Assembly (NCBI GenBank): GCA_025890175.1
Contig: JANPYM010000015.1
Span: 337,147-401,146, forward strand
Source of the DNA: Ciborinia camelliae
Taxonomy: Eukaryota > Ascomycota > Leotiomycetes > Helotiales > Sclerotiniaceae
Length of the DNA stretch: 64,000 nucleotides
Direction of reading: 5' to 3'
The notes beneath the pieces were generated by a model. It was not told where the DNA came from, did not search any database, and worked only from the letters and a program-made list of their open reading frames with translations. Shown piece by piece: positions 12,455 to 22,394 of the stretch (position 1 is the first letter of the stretch; each line of letters opens with the position of its first letter). Made by a program: the position numbers and the translations under genes.

Positions 12455-15400
12455 TCACAGCCAAAACAACCATCTCACAGTCCCCACAGCACCTCTCCCG
12501 ATGCCCATAGCCACCCTACACAGCACGACCATAAACCAAACACACCACATAACCCCCACCAACGCCCATTCCACCATAACCCAACCTCCTCTTCTCACCC
12601 ATCTCAATCTTCTTTTCCTTCTCCTAATCATCTTATCCATACTAGCCGTCAACTTATTAACTTCCAATATCTGACTCGTGACTAGATCTTTTGAGACCTC
12701 ATCTGCCTCATCCGCAGCTTTTCTCACCATTGGAGTTAGGTTGTCTACCAGACGGCTATGTAGGGCTCCCATGTCGTTCAAAAGTGTTTGTATGGTATTC
12801 AAGGAGAAGTTTTCTTGAGATTTTTGCCATAATTGTGCTGAGAGTTGAATATCATCGCGAATGACATTTGCTGCTAGTATGTGTTGCTGTGACCTCGGGA
12901 CTGAGGGAAGAGGCTTATTGGTAAGAGAAACGATACCTTCGTAGTATTTTCCTTGCGCAGTACGAAAATCTATTGGCTCTGCAGCCCGACGAGTAAGGTA
13001 CATGGACTTTATACCAGAACTGTAAAGACGAGCTTTAACGTAAGCAATGTCACGTCTCGTCATAGGGCCACGATGAACCGACACTGCGCTATCGGATTGA
13101 CTCCGCCGTCTGTTTACATCAAGAGACGGGCGTCTATCTTCATTGGCTTTGACGTGTGATAAGCCAGTGACTGGCATTTTGTCGATTTTGTGGCCGGGAT
13201 ATCCAAGTATGGCATTAAGTCGAGCATCTGCATTACGGACGCCTCGAGCATAGCTACCTTTACGAGTTGAGATATCGGACACATTAGAAACGCGTCGATT
13301 CCCCCCTTCTGGAGATGATGCTGGTGAGACTCCATCAATCTCAATTCTTGGAGGAGGTTCAAGTTTTGATCTGGACGAATTCTCGATCTCTGAAGATTCG
13401 GCTTCGATGACTGCTTCTGCTTTGCGGCCTTGTGTGGACCTTCCGCGATTTTCTAATGGTGGCTTGAATGTAGGCATATCATTTATATAAGTTGGTATCG
13501 AGTTGTTATGTGGCAATTCCAAATCTACTGATGTCGAGTCTTGTTTATCAAGGAGAATCATCTTTTCGGTATCGCGCATCGGCGTGCGATAATCTTCCAT
13601 ATCAGATTCATCGGTCGAAACTGTAGAGTTATTCCAATCCTTCTTCCAAAGAAACTCACTAACTCTAGCAACTGGTCCGCGAGAGCCTTTGAATAATCCT
13701 CGAATGCCAGATGGTTCATCGCCTCTGCCCTTCCGTAGACTAGTCTGCCTCTTGAGAGATTTTGCACTTTCTTCTGTGTCTCTTGATATGAGCTTCTTCG
13801 TAGGGCTGATAGATCGGTAGCGACCATTTGTAGTATCAGGAATATGCTCTCTAGGATCGATTCTCGAACCAATAGAACCAATAGAATCAATCGATACACG
13901 AGATTTGTTTGGTTCATATTCACCACCACGGTCTTTGCTATGTTCACGAAAGGGGTTTATCTTAGATTTGACCCGCGATAAGGCCCGTTTTCTATTTGGC
14001 GATGACCGGCGACTACGCGGTGTTGAAAGGTCCAGTCCAATGCTGGGAACAAAATTAGATAATCTAGAGGCCCGAACTTGTGGAGAATTGGGTGCAGTGG
14101 TGTCGAAGTCATCCAAAGAGTTTCGAGGACTGACACCCGGTACTTCAAGACTTGGTCGTCCTGATGAAGTAGAAATGAAAGGATGCCTTTTCTTAATAGG
14201 TGAATCTTTATTGACAGCCTTCGAGTCGGTCCTCCTTTGGTGCAAACTTATACTTGAATCTGATTTCTCACCGCTGTTGAGTACTGGGAGTGTTGGTGTT
14301 TCAATAGCTGGAATGGAAGCCTGTTTACCAATCTTATTTGGTGTCTTCCAATTAGAACCCCCGGATTCCTTCGCAAGCATTTCCAGCATCTGCTTCTCAA
14401 GAATATCTTTGCCGTGATCGTCTTGACTTTCGTTCGTCCCGCTATGTCTCCGTCTTGAGAATCTTTTTATATATTCACTGTCGGAAGAATCAGAACTAGA
14501 TCTGCTCCTAGAACGTAAAAAGCGAGAACGTTCGCGGCTTGCATTATTGCTGCCATGTTGTGCAGCTGCGTCATGGAGTTTTTGCCGAACTTTAGAGGCT
14601 GTACTTTCCGAATGCTTATCTGAATCAACCTGGGAAGACCTGAACTCGGGAAATTTAGTATCAATACGAAGGTCCACAACCGAGTTCGATGTTTTGTGAT
14701 GAGAACGATCTGGTGATTTGAAGGAATCGAAATCCTCCGTTTTGCGTGGAATAGATTTCCTGGGCTCGATATTTCGAGGAAACATTGGTCTCCCATTTCG
14801 GTCTTCGATTAGCGTCTTATTGTCACCCTGTTCCATCCAGAAAATATCTGCAAGCATATCTGCAGGATCGGTAGTCCAGTCAATTCTCGGTCTCGCCAAT
14901 TTAGGAGCTGTTTGGATTTTACTTCCGGCAGACTGGGGTGATGTATGCGGTGAAGATCCTTCTTCGATGGATTTTGTGAAAGGCGGCAATGCTATATGAT
15001 TTCCGTTGACAAAATTGTCACTTAGTGCAGCCTTTGAGACCTCGTCAACCCACCATGATACCTTGTGAACATTTCCAAATTCCTGTACCTCTCCGTCAAT
15101 AGAGATCCGAGCTCGAGCACGCACTTTCCTATTCCTTATGTATTGTAAAGGATTATATTCCCTCCCAAAGACACGATAAGCTTGTTCAGATGTAGAGCCT
15201 GAACCTGATGCAGGAGATGAGAAAACAGGACCACCAGGACTGGTATACTGACTCTTCTCCACATGTCCAGCTTTCAAAGGAGGAACGTATTGTAATAATC
15301 GACGGTATTGGGCCATGAGCTCAATTGCTTTCTTGGCCTTTTCTGCTCTGGCTAAGGTAGATGCAGAAAAGTGGTAATGATAGGTAGTATCGGTTGCATC

Positions 15401-16273
15401 TAAAGCTATTGGTAAAGGGCTGATTTTTAGCCCAGATGAAAGGCGTGGCGACCCTATGAGCGCTCTATCACTTCTGTCGGGTTTCGGTGAAACATTCCTC
15501 GACACTCTTCTCTGCTGTTGTAAATGGTGACGTAGACTGCCTCCTGCAGCCATCTCATCTCTGAAGCCCAGAACACTTGAAGGTACTGGATTAGAAATAT
15601 TACGCCTCGATGCTATTCTTCTGCTTTCACTAAGATTCAATGCCAAATTAACAATCTGGGCGGAATCAACATCAAGTCCACTCGGAACAGCCATCTCGGA
15701 TGCATTTATGCCTTGTCCATGCTCGTTGTGTGGTGTCGTATTTTCATCAATTGTATCTTCCTCTTCGATCCCCTGGGTCGCGGGAGCGCTGGTCACATTT
15801 GAAGCCAGGGGACTTCCTACTCCAGTACTACTGCGCGACTGCCTCTTGTTCTGTTTCTTGTCTGCTGATTTGCCTTTCAGGTCGTGAAGCAGTCCCCGAC
15901 TGCGTGATTGATTTTCTGCCGCTGCCGTGGATGAGCTCTCTGCGCTGCGATGAAATAGGGAAGTTGACAATAGGAAGCCTCCGCCACTTCGACTCTTGTT
16001 CTGGACCCTATGGTTGCTTCTGCCATCTTTCTTAATCCTGTCCTCTATGCCCCCATCTAATCCACCCTGTTGTTCACCTTCCTCTTCGTTCAAGTTACTT
16101 GTCACAAAGCTATTCCGATTACTGGCTGCCGTACTAGACTCTCCCGTCTCGCTGCTGTCGTTACTATATCGTTTTTTCGAACTCGAATATATGCTTGAAG
16201 TCGTTCGGCGTTCGATCGGAGAAGTGCTAGAACTGTTTTTTGTCGTGGCGTCTAGGGTAGAATGAGATGTCAT
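12455..16273 (-). CDS. Large disordered protein with C-terminal membrane segment
   Basis: A single uninterrupted frame encodes 1272 residues from the ATG at 16273 (the frame extends three codons further to a GTG, which is not expected to be used). Most of the protein is Ser/Arg/Asp-rich and predicted-disordered by composition. Islands of ordinary sequence stand out: YHYHFSASTLARAEKAKKAI with ELMAQYRRLLQYVPP (about residues 300-340), ARARISIDGEVQEFGNVHKV with SWWVDEVSK (about 390-420), ADMLADIFWMEQGDN (about 475), TRRDIAYVKARLYSSGIK (about 1075) and a helical region ending in a highly basic patch (MIRRRKRRLRWVRRGG). The last 40 residues are hydrophobic (WVMVEWALVGVMWCVWFMVV...), giving a tail-anchor-like topology with the bulk in the cytoplasm or nucleoplasm. 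I recognise it as conserved in Pezizomycotina but cannot name a function. Confidence 0.85.
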   Translation of the reverse strand: MTSHSTLDATTKNSSSTSPIERRTTSSIYSSSKKRYSNDSSETGESSTAASNRNSFVTSNLNEEEGEQQGGLDGGIEDRIKKDGRSNHRVQNKSRSGGGFLLSTSLFHRSAESSSTAAAENQSRSRGLLHDLKGKSADKKQNKRQSRSSTGVGSPLASNVTSAPATQGIEEEDTIDENTTPHNEHGQGINASEMAVPSGLDVDSAQIVNLALNLSESRRIASRRNISNPVPSSVLGFRDEMAAGGSLRHHLQQQRRVSRNVSPKPDRSDRALIGSPRLSSGLKISPLPIALDATDTTYHYHFSASTLARAEKAKKAIELMAQYRRLLQYVPPLKAGHVEKSQYTSPGGPVFSSPASGSGSTSEQAYRVFGREYNPLQYIRNRKVRARARISIDGEVQEFGNVHKVSWWVDEVSKAALSDNFVNGNHIALPPFTKSIEEGSSPHTSPQSAGSKIQTAPKLARPRIDWTTDPADMLADIFWMEQGDNKTLIEDRNGRPMFPRNIEPRKSIPRKTEDFDSFKSPDRSHHKTSNSVVDLRIDTKFPEFRSSQVDSDKHSESTASKVRQKLHDAAAQHGSNNASRERSRFLRSRSRSSSDSSDSEYIKRFSRRRHSGTNESQDDHGKDILEKQMLEMLAKESGGSNWKTPNKIGKQASIPAIETPTLPVLNSGEKSDSSISLHQRRTDSKAVNKDSPIKKRHPFISTSSGRPSLEVPGVSPRNSLDDFDTTAPNSPQVRASRLSNFVPSIGLDLSTPRSRRSSPNRKRALSRVKSKINPFREHSKDRGGEYEPNKSRVSIDSIGSIGSRIDPREHIPDTTNGRYRSISPTKKLISRDTEESAKSLKRQTSLRKGRGDEPSGIRGLFKGSRGPVARVSEFLWKKDWNNSTVSTDESDMEDYRTPMRDTEKMILLDKQDSTSVDLELPHNNSIPTYINDMPTFKPPLENRGRSTQGRKAEAVIEAESSEIENSSRSKLEPPPRIEIDGVSPASSPEGGNRRVSNVSDISTRKGSYARGVRNADARLNAILGYPGHKIDKMPVTGLSHVKANEDRRPSLDVNRRRSQSDSAVSVHRGPMTRRDIAYVKARLYSSGIKSMYLTRRAAEPIDFRTAQGKYYEGIVSLTNKPLPSVPRSQQHILAANVIRDDIQLSAQLWQKSQENFSLNTIQTLLNDMGALHSRLVDNLTPMVRKAADEADEVSKDLVTSQILEVNKLTASMDKMIRRRKRRLRWVRRGGWVMVEWALVGVMWCVWFMVVLCRVAMGIGRGAVGTVRWLFWL

Positions 16274-16822
16274 GATTTTCACTCGGTCGAGCTATCTGTA
16301 TGCAGTAGCATTCAAGTCGTGAGAAATGAGTGCTATTGCATGTTGGAAAGTTGACAACACAGGGAGGAGTTTGTTCAATAGCTTATGAATTTGAAAGTTG
16401 TACTTTGTATGTATGGGAGTATAATCACCAGATTAAGCTTTCACATGCATGCCGGAGAGATGTTGATCCACAGGCCATTTGGGGTCATTCTAGTCCCAAT
16501 CCTAGTTCTGATGCGAATTGATTTTACGGTTTCGGAAGCCCAACCATTCCTAAATAGTCATATTGAGACCCTGTATTTAATTTAATATTTTTAATTTAAT
16601 CAAATACGATGAAATAAATCATGAAGAAATTTTATAAAACTGAGAGCAAGTCATAGAAAGTCACACAATTCATATTGTAAAATTTATGGCAATAAAAAAG
16701 ATTGGATAGTCTAATCTTCACAGGTATAACCACAGTAATAAACCCCCAAATGCAGGTTGAAACTCCTTGTCCAAGCCATGAACGCCATCTTTTCTCAGCT
16801 ACAATGACCACCATTACTTCTC
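16274..16822. other. Intergenic between two same-strand genes
   Basis: About 550 bp separate the start of the large disordered-protein gene from the stop codon of NOP7. No additional feature is seen; it should hold the NOP7 terminator and the downstream gene's promoter. Confidence 0.5.
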
Positions 16823-18983
16823 TTAATTTCTTGGAGCAGCTTTTCCAGACTTCTCAATCTTTCTCCTCTTAGCTCTTAATGCCTCTGCTTCAGCATCTTT
16901 CTTCTTATTACTGTAAACCATCTTCTCTAAAATCTTCCTCTTCTTCCTGCTCATCATCATCTTAGATCTCTCCAACTCCTCATCTTCTTCTTTCGCCTTC
17001 TTAGCTGCCTTCTTCTTGGCGTCCGTCTTAGCTTTCACCCTTGGGTCAACTTCCTTTTCTTGTAAGGCCACACCTGACAACTCAGCCTCGAGTTCTCGTT
17101 GACGTCGAAGAGCAGCGGTTTCGCCTTCATCTTCACTATCTTCAGCCTCTGAAAACCCACCGAAAGAATCGTCGGCTTTTTCAGGAGCCTCGTCAGATTC
17201 ATCATCGGATCCAGCAACATCCATGCCCTCGGCAGTCTCATCCACATCCATAGCTGTAAGGAGATCTGACTTTTTAACAGCCGCCTCGGCATCGGAAACA
17301 TCTGCCTCGTCCTCGCTACCGCTTTCTATTTCAAGTTCCTCGTCCTCCCTTTCTTGGTCTGCAAGAGGAGCCGATGGATCATACTGACCGCGTACTTTCT
17401 TGACAAAGGGACTCAAATGTGGAGGCAATTGTGCACCAGGTGCATACAGGTCTGGTCGTTTGAGCTCTTCATCGTTGATACAATCCCAAATCCATTGTGG
17501 TTGAATATATATGCGACCAGGAACTCGAGCTCCAGGTCTCAAACGCTGAGCTGTTTGATTGTCTCCCTTGACTTCCTCGTCCTCCTCGGGTTGAACTTGC
17601 ACGGGTGGGCGATCAACTACTTGATGAGTGATCGACGGGTCCGATTCGTTATGAGTGAATGCACCCTCTCCAAGAACTGCGTCCCAGCCAATTCGCTTAC
17701 AGCCGAATGCTCGAAGAATGAATTCGAGAGGTTGGCGAGGGGTTTCTCTTGATAAAAAGAAAGTAAACTTTGAAAACAAAGTCGATGGATCTGTGGCAGA
17801 GTAGGAAGGTTGCATCAGAATATCACCACCTGGTGCGGCTGGCTCGAATTTATCGATAGTCTCAGTTGCTTGCTCTTCCTCTTCGTCACCGGCCGAATTA
17901 TTGATAGTCTGCTCAGCCTTCTTCTCTGGCGCATTGAGTTGAAGCATCAATTTATCAATCTCAGCTTGGAGCTTTGGATCTGGCTTTGAAGCCTCGCCAT
18001 TGGTGATTTGTTTTGGTTGCTCAATGGCACCAATGCCATTTCCTTCCAACGAGAATGCTCCTAGACCTGCATCTTGATCATCTCTCGCCTGATCGAATTT
18101 GGGTGGGTATACCAATCCAACAGAAGTGTAGAGACGGAAATTGACGAAGCCCAATAAAGTTTGGTAGAACTCGACGAAAGTACCCATAATTCGAAAGTCC
18201 ACATCTCCAGTAACTCGTTGGTTGAATCTATAAGGTACGAGCCACAGAATATCTTGTCCTTGTATAGTCGCCTGGTAGTAGATTCCTTTGATAGACAAGA
18301 ATGACTTGCGCAAGCTGTTTGAGACAATTAAATAATGTTCGAATTCCAAACATAACTTCTCGCATCTTGCAATCATCTTTGCGGGAACAGTCGAGGTTGA
18401 AGGCAAGTTTGCAAATAAGAAAAGCATCGACAGGCAGTCATCAAGATCTCGTAGCGCATCGATAAATGTAGGATATCTTTCTCGGATGATGTGATCCAAA
18501 CTATATTTAGTCTTTCCAGTTTTCTCCGGTCTTGATGCGTTTCGCTCAAGTCTTGCAGCATCGTGGGCATCTCCTCGTCCTAAAGCTTTCGAAATTTTCT
18601 TCTCTAAAGCTTTCTGCTCGCGGAAAGCATCGACAATCTTTTCGTGCAATAACCATTGAATGTCTTTGGTGTAGTAAAAGGTAGTGGAATGGGTCGAGGA
18701 TTTTGACGCCTTCTTCTTATTTCTTGGTTCTCGAGGATAAATTCCTTTCCAGATACATAACTTACGAAAGTCTGGGAGGCTAAATGATCCAGAAATTAGT
18801 ACTTTTATGGGGGAGAAAAGTAGAAAGATGATGCCAATGCGACTGAAGGAATTGGAGAAAGGACTGTATTAACGCTACAATCCATGATTGTACTTACGAT
18901 ATTTGTAATTTCCTGACTGCTTGAGTTCTGGTAATGAAGTTCTTGGCTTGACCAGAGGTTCCCTTCTTCTTAATTCTTCCCAT
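16823..18983 (-). CDS. nop7: Pescadillo homologue NOP7 (PeBoW complex, 60S biogenesis)
   Basis: Pescadillo/Nop7 is a nucleolar scaffold that works with Erb1 and Ytm1 in maturation of 25S/5.8S rRNA and 60S ribosomal subunits. Two exons fit: 18983-18898 and 18779-16823, joined through a 118-bp intron; the ATG at 18983 gives [20 protein letters not shown], the conserved family start, and the join restores [24 protein letters not shown] sequence. The N-terminal pescadillo domain covers roughly residues 5-290 (for example [32 protein letters not shown]). A BRCT domain follows at about 370-480 ([20 protein letters not shown] ... [16 protein letters not shown]). The C-terminus is acidic (about 500-600) then lysine-rich coiled coil ([20 protein letters not shown]). 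Length, about 680 residues, is normal. The GAB1 gene starts 341 bp away on the opposite strand, so the two share a divergent promoter region. Confidence 0.97.
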
Positions 18984-19324
18984 TGCTGCTGTTACGATAG
19001 AAATCCCAATGAAAATGGAGATTGTATCGTGGGGGATCTCGGTCGTGCTGATATAAAAAAGTTCCCAGCAGAGAACTTTTTTTTTATTTCTCCAAGTTCT
19101 CGCCGCTAATCAATCGAAGAAACTTTGCTGATTGGATGGATTGTCTCACCGCCTTGCACGGACCATTCGACCCCAAAGAACAGAACTTCAACAAATCGAT
19201 TGGTGGAGAGTCGAGTCAGAGAGTGAAATAACGAGTGAGCGAGTGAGTTGAGATGAGATGAAGTTAATTAAGAGTTCAATTTGAGCTTCATTCTTTTGCT
19301 CAATAAACTCAGTATACCTCAATC

Positions 19325-20657
19325 ATGTCAATCATGAATATCGATAGGAGGAAAGGTGCGCTTTTTGGCACAGCAGTTGCTATCCGGCTGTTACTATTCG
19401 CATCTTTCCCCGGCCTTCCAGATTTGTTGACAGCACGAGTGGAGATATCTACACCAGTAACAAGTTTTAAGAGATGTATATATTCCATACGTATAATGCC
19501 ACTATTGAATCTGTGACTGATTTCTTATAGTACAAGAGGGCCTCTTTCTTTATAATCACAACGTTTCTCCATACGATGGGGGTGTCTATCATCAGGCCCC
19601 ATTGTTCCTCCCTCTCTTCTCTCTCCTCCCAAGCTCTTCGATATACCCCGCATTCACCTATCTACTATACATTTTCGTGGACCTTTTGAGCGCGAATGCT
19701 CTAATCAATATAGCAGACTCTGGAGAAGCAGGAAATTCGACGCTCTTTACATCCCCTAGGAAGGACAAACGGTGGACCAGTTTCGCTGTTGCTGCTGCCT
19801 TTCTTTTCAACCCATTCACCATTGCAACCTGCATCGGCCGTCCAACAAGCGTATTCACAACTTGTGCTATACTCTATGCTATTTCGAAAGCATTGGTTGG
19901 TGCCTCTTATAGCTCGATGTTCGCCATAGCATTCGCAGCGTACCTGTCTATGTATCCCATACTTTTATTTCCTCCTCTAGCCCTGCTATGCTATGATCGT
20001 CAACGTCCTAGCAAGCGCCAAGAGTCTTTACCATTGTTCATTGTCATCAATGCTGTAGCTGTCAGTGGGTATTTATACTCACTTCTACACATATCGTATA
20101 TAATCACAGGGTCTTGGGAATTCTTATCATCCACTTACGGTGTCCAACTTCTGCTTCCAGATCTTACGCCAAATGTTGGACTTTGGTGGTATTTCTTCAT
20201 TGAAATGTTTGACTCCTTTAGATCATTCTTCCTCGGTGTATTCTGGCTTCACCTCTCATCATATGTTGGAGGCTTGACCCTTCGCGTGAGACGCCAGCCT
20301 CTTTTTGTTCTCACAATACTCCTTGGCATTTTTGCGATTTTCAAGCCATACCCATCGATATCCGATACCTCGTTGTTTTTAGGAATGCTTCCTATCTACA
20401 GCCATCTCTTCCCATTGATGCGATATACCTTCCTGGCTTCCTCGACAGTGTTATATGCAACATTGCTTGGTCCAGCTTTTTACTATTTGTGGATTTATGC
20501 CGGAAGTGGAAATGCCAATTTCTTCTATGCAATCACGCTCGTGTGGAGCCTTGGCTGGAGTGTCTTGGTGGTTGCGGATTTACTTTATGCCGTCCTCAGG
20601 GACGAATGGGAAGTCGAACGACCGGAAATGAAGGGTAAGGAGGTCCGGCAAATTTAA
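19325..20657 (+). CDS. gab1: GPI transamidase subunit GAB1 / PIG-U
   Basis: PIG-U/Gab1 is a polytopic ER membrane subunit of the GPI transamidase that attaches GPI anchors to proteins. Two exons, 19325-19475 and 19531-20657, give about 425 residues. The start MSIMNIDRRKG leads directly into the first membrane helix (GTAVAIRLLLFASFPG). The 55-bp intron splits the family motif and splicing restores SFKRLQEGLFLYNHNVSPYD followed by GGVYHQAPLFL, matching the conserved luminal loop. Later family blocks are FNPFTIATCIGRPTSVF, ALVGASYSSMFAIAFAAYLS, YPILLFPPLAL and FIEMFDSFRSFFLGVFWLH. Eight or more hydrophobic segments are evident. The C-terminal tail is short and charged (EWEVERPEMKGKEV). Confidence 0.95.
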
Positions 20658-20853
20658 TTATGACATCAAGCAATAAGATTTGGATCGAGTTTATCATTGA
20701 CATTTCGTTGGTGTAATTCGTTATGTTGTGACTCGTTATAGATTTATCCATAACATTGGCCTGGATCCACCGTTCAAGGACAAAATCTCCGTAAAATGTT
20801 CATGAATATCAGAATCATGATCCAATGTTTACATATCCAAATCCAGACGGGTA

Positions 20854-21675
20854 TCACGCGGTATCCATCCTGGACCGGAAATGATGGCGTACATACAAGT
20901 ATGCTGTCCTTCTTTTACTAATCACAGCCATTGTTTTTTTTAGCTGCGCCGTGGAAAATGTGTTGAGGCTTCGTTTAAAACCTCGCCTCTCTTTTTCTCG
21001 CTCCTTCTCCTCTTTGAGCTCTCTTTTCTCATTTTCCCTACTCTGCTTCTCGGCAGCTTTCTTGCGTTTCTTCCTTGCTTTTACCTCCATCTTATTTTGT
21101 TTGGCTCTCGTTATCGCGATTATTTCTCCTTTTTTCGTTCTCCACATGAGTGCTTATTTGGGCCGCCATTACCTCATCAATTGCCTTGCTGTTGTGGCAC
21201 CCCAACGCCTTTTGCCCTCTCCTAATTTTGTCTCCTGGTTTTCTCTCCTCCCTTTCAAGTTTGTTTCCCACTTCATTCGTGATTTTACCTCGATCCAGAG
21301 GTCGTACATGGCAGAGGAAAAATGTTGCATTTTTGATTTCTGTCGTGCATTGACATCAATGCTCGAGACAAAAGATGGCGGGTGGACTATAATCGAGGAC
21401 TCCGAAAGAGCCGAAAGAGCCGATGAATGGACTCTACTCAAACACTCAACAAGATTCGGCAGAGGGGTTGTGTGTGGAGATGTTGTAAGGGGAGGGACTC
21501 TCGGCAGAGAGGTTGTAGGAGGGGCTGTAGGTGGAGGGGCTGTCGGCGGAGGGGCTGCAATGATGCAAGGTCGATCCTTTGCAGCAGTCGAATCGACAAC
21601 AATACCATCCTCGGGGATATCTTGAAGAGATAAAATCGGTCGTGCCTTTGACTTTCTGAGTTTTTTGGAGACCAT
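20854..21675 (-). CDS. Lysine/glutamate-rich hypothetical protein
   Basis: The ATG at 21675 opens MVSKKLRKSKARPILSLQDI, followed by a proline/threonine-rich stretch built of repeated APPPTAPP-like units and then an ordinary helical part (FSSAMYDLWIEVKSRMKWET). Two in-frame stop codons separate this from a second open segment in the same frame. Removing a 66-bp GT-AG intron (21172-21107) bypasses both and continues into a highly charged coiled coil (KMEVKARKKRKKAAEKQS ... RELKEEKEREKERRGFKR). The composite protein would be about 250 residues. No family is recognised; the basic N-terminus and coiled coil suggest a nuclear or nucleolar protein, which is inference. The second exon is less certain than the first. 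Confidence 0.5.
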
Positions 21676-22394
21676 GGTGGTGGTAGAACTGGGTACACAC
21701 AACCTGTGAGCGTCGAGTATGTTTATGGAAGAGTAGAAGAGTTTTACTCTATAAGTGGTAGTAGTTAAGATGTGAGGGTTGCCGATGCAGGATAAAAAAA
21801 TCAATGACATATGTGTGATTTTGCGGTCACCAGAGGTCTAGACTCCAATCTACCTAGTCCGTCACTTAAGGATACACTATCACTTGCTAACGTTTACTAT
21901 GGCATTTTCTTGATAATTCTATTGTTAAAACAGCTCTACTGATCCTCAATCGTACCTGATTCTAAGCCAAATAACTGTAGCTCACAATTCCAGGCATGTA
22001 ATTGGGATAACCCCTCTCAACCCCTCTCCATAAACGCAAAACGGCTGGAAATAGCATATGTGTCCATATCTTATTAGTAGGTATGTACCTGAAAAATACC
22101 TAGGTATTTGATCAATCAGAATAAGAAATATTAAAATAATGAAATCTATAAACCGCTTAAACTTCCTATTCAATTCATCTAGAGCTTAAATATTCTTTAA
22201 AAAATCAGACATTCAATATTGAATAATGCCATTTCCATTGGTGCTGTGAAATCGGATACAAGCGGTAACCATTTTTTTTAAACTGCCGAGGCGGTGAAAA
22301 CAAACGAGCTTTTCCTGATCTAAATCAGCAGAAGCCTTCCCAAAACATCTGCCTGATGGATTTTTAAAGCAACGGCAATGCATGCCTTTTCACA
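21676..22394. other. Divergent intergenic region
   Basis: About 720 bp lie between a minus-strand hypothetical gene and Rrn9 on the plus strand, so it should hold both promoters. A palindromic ATACCTAGGTAT lies at 22097-22108, close to GTAGGTATGTACC. Nothing else stands out. Confidence 0.5.

Noticed and set aside
13905..14417. 170-codon plus-strand frame
   Set aside because: Antisense to the large disordered-protein gene, whose frame is far longer and better supported.
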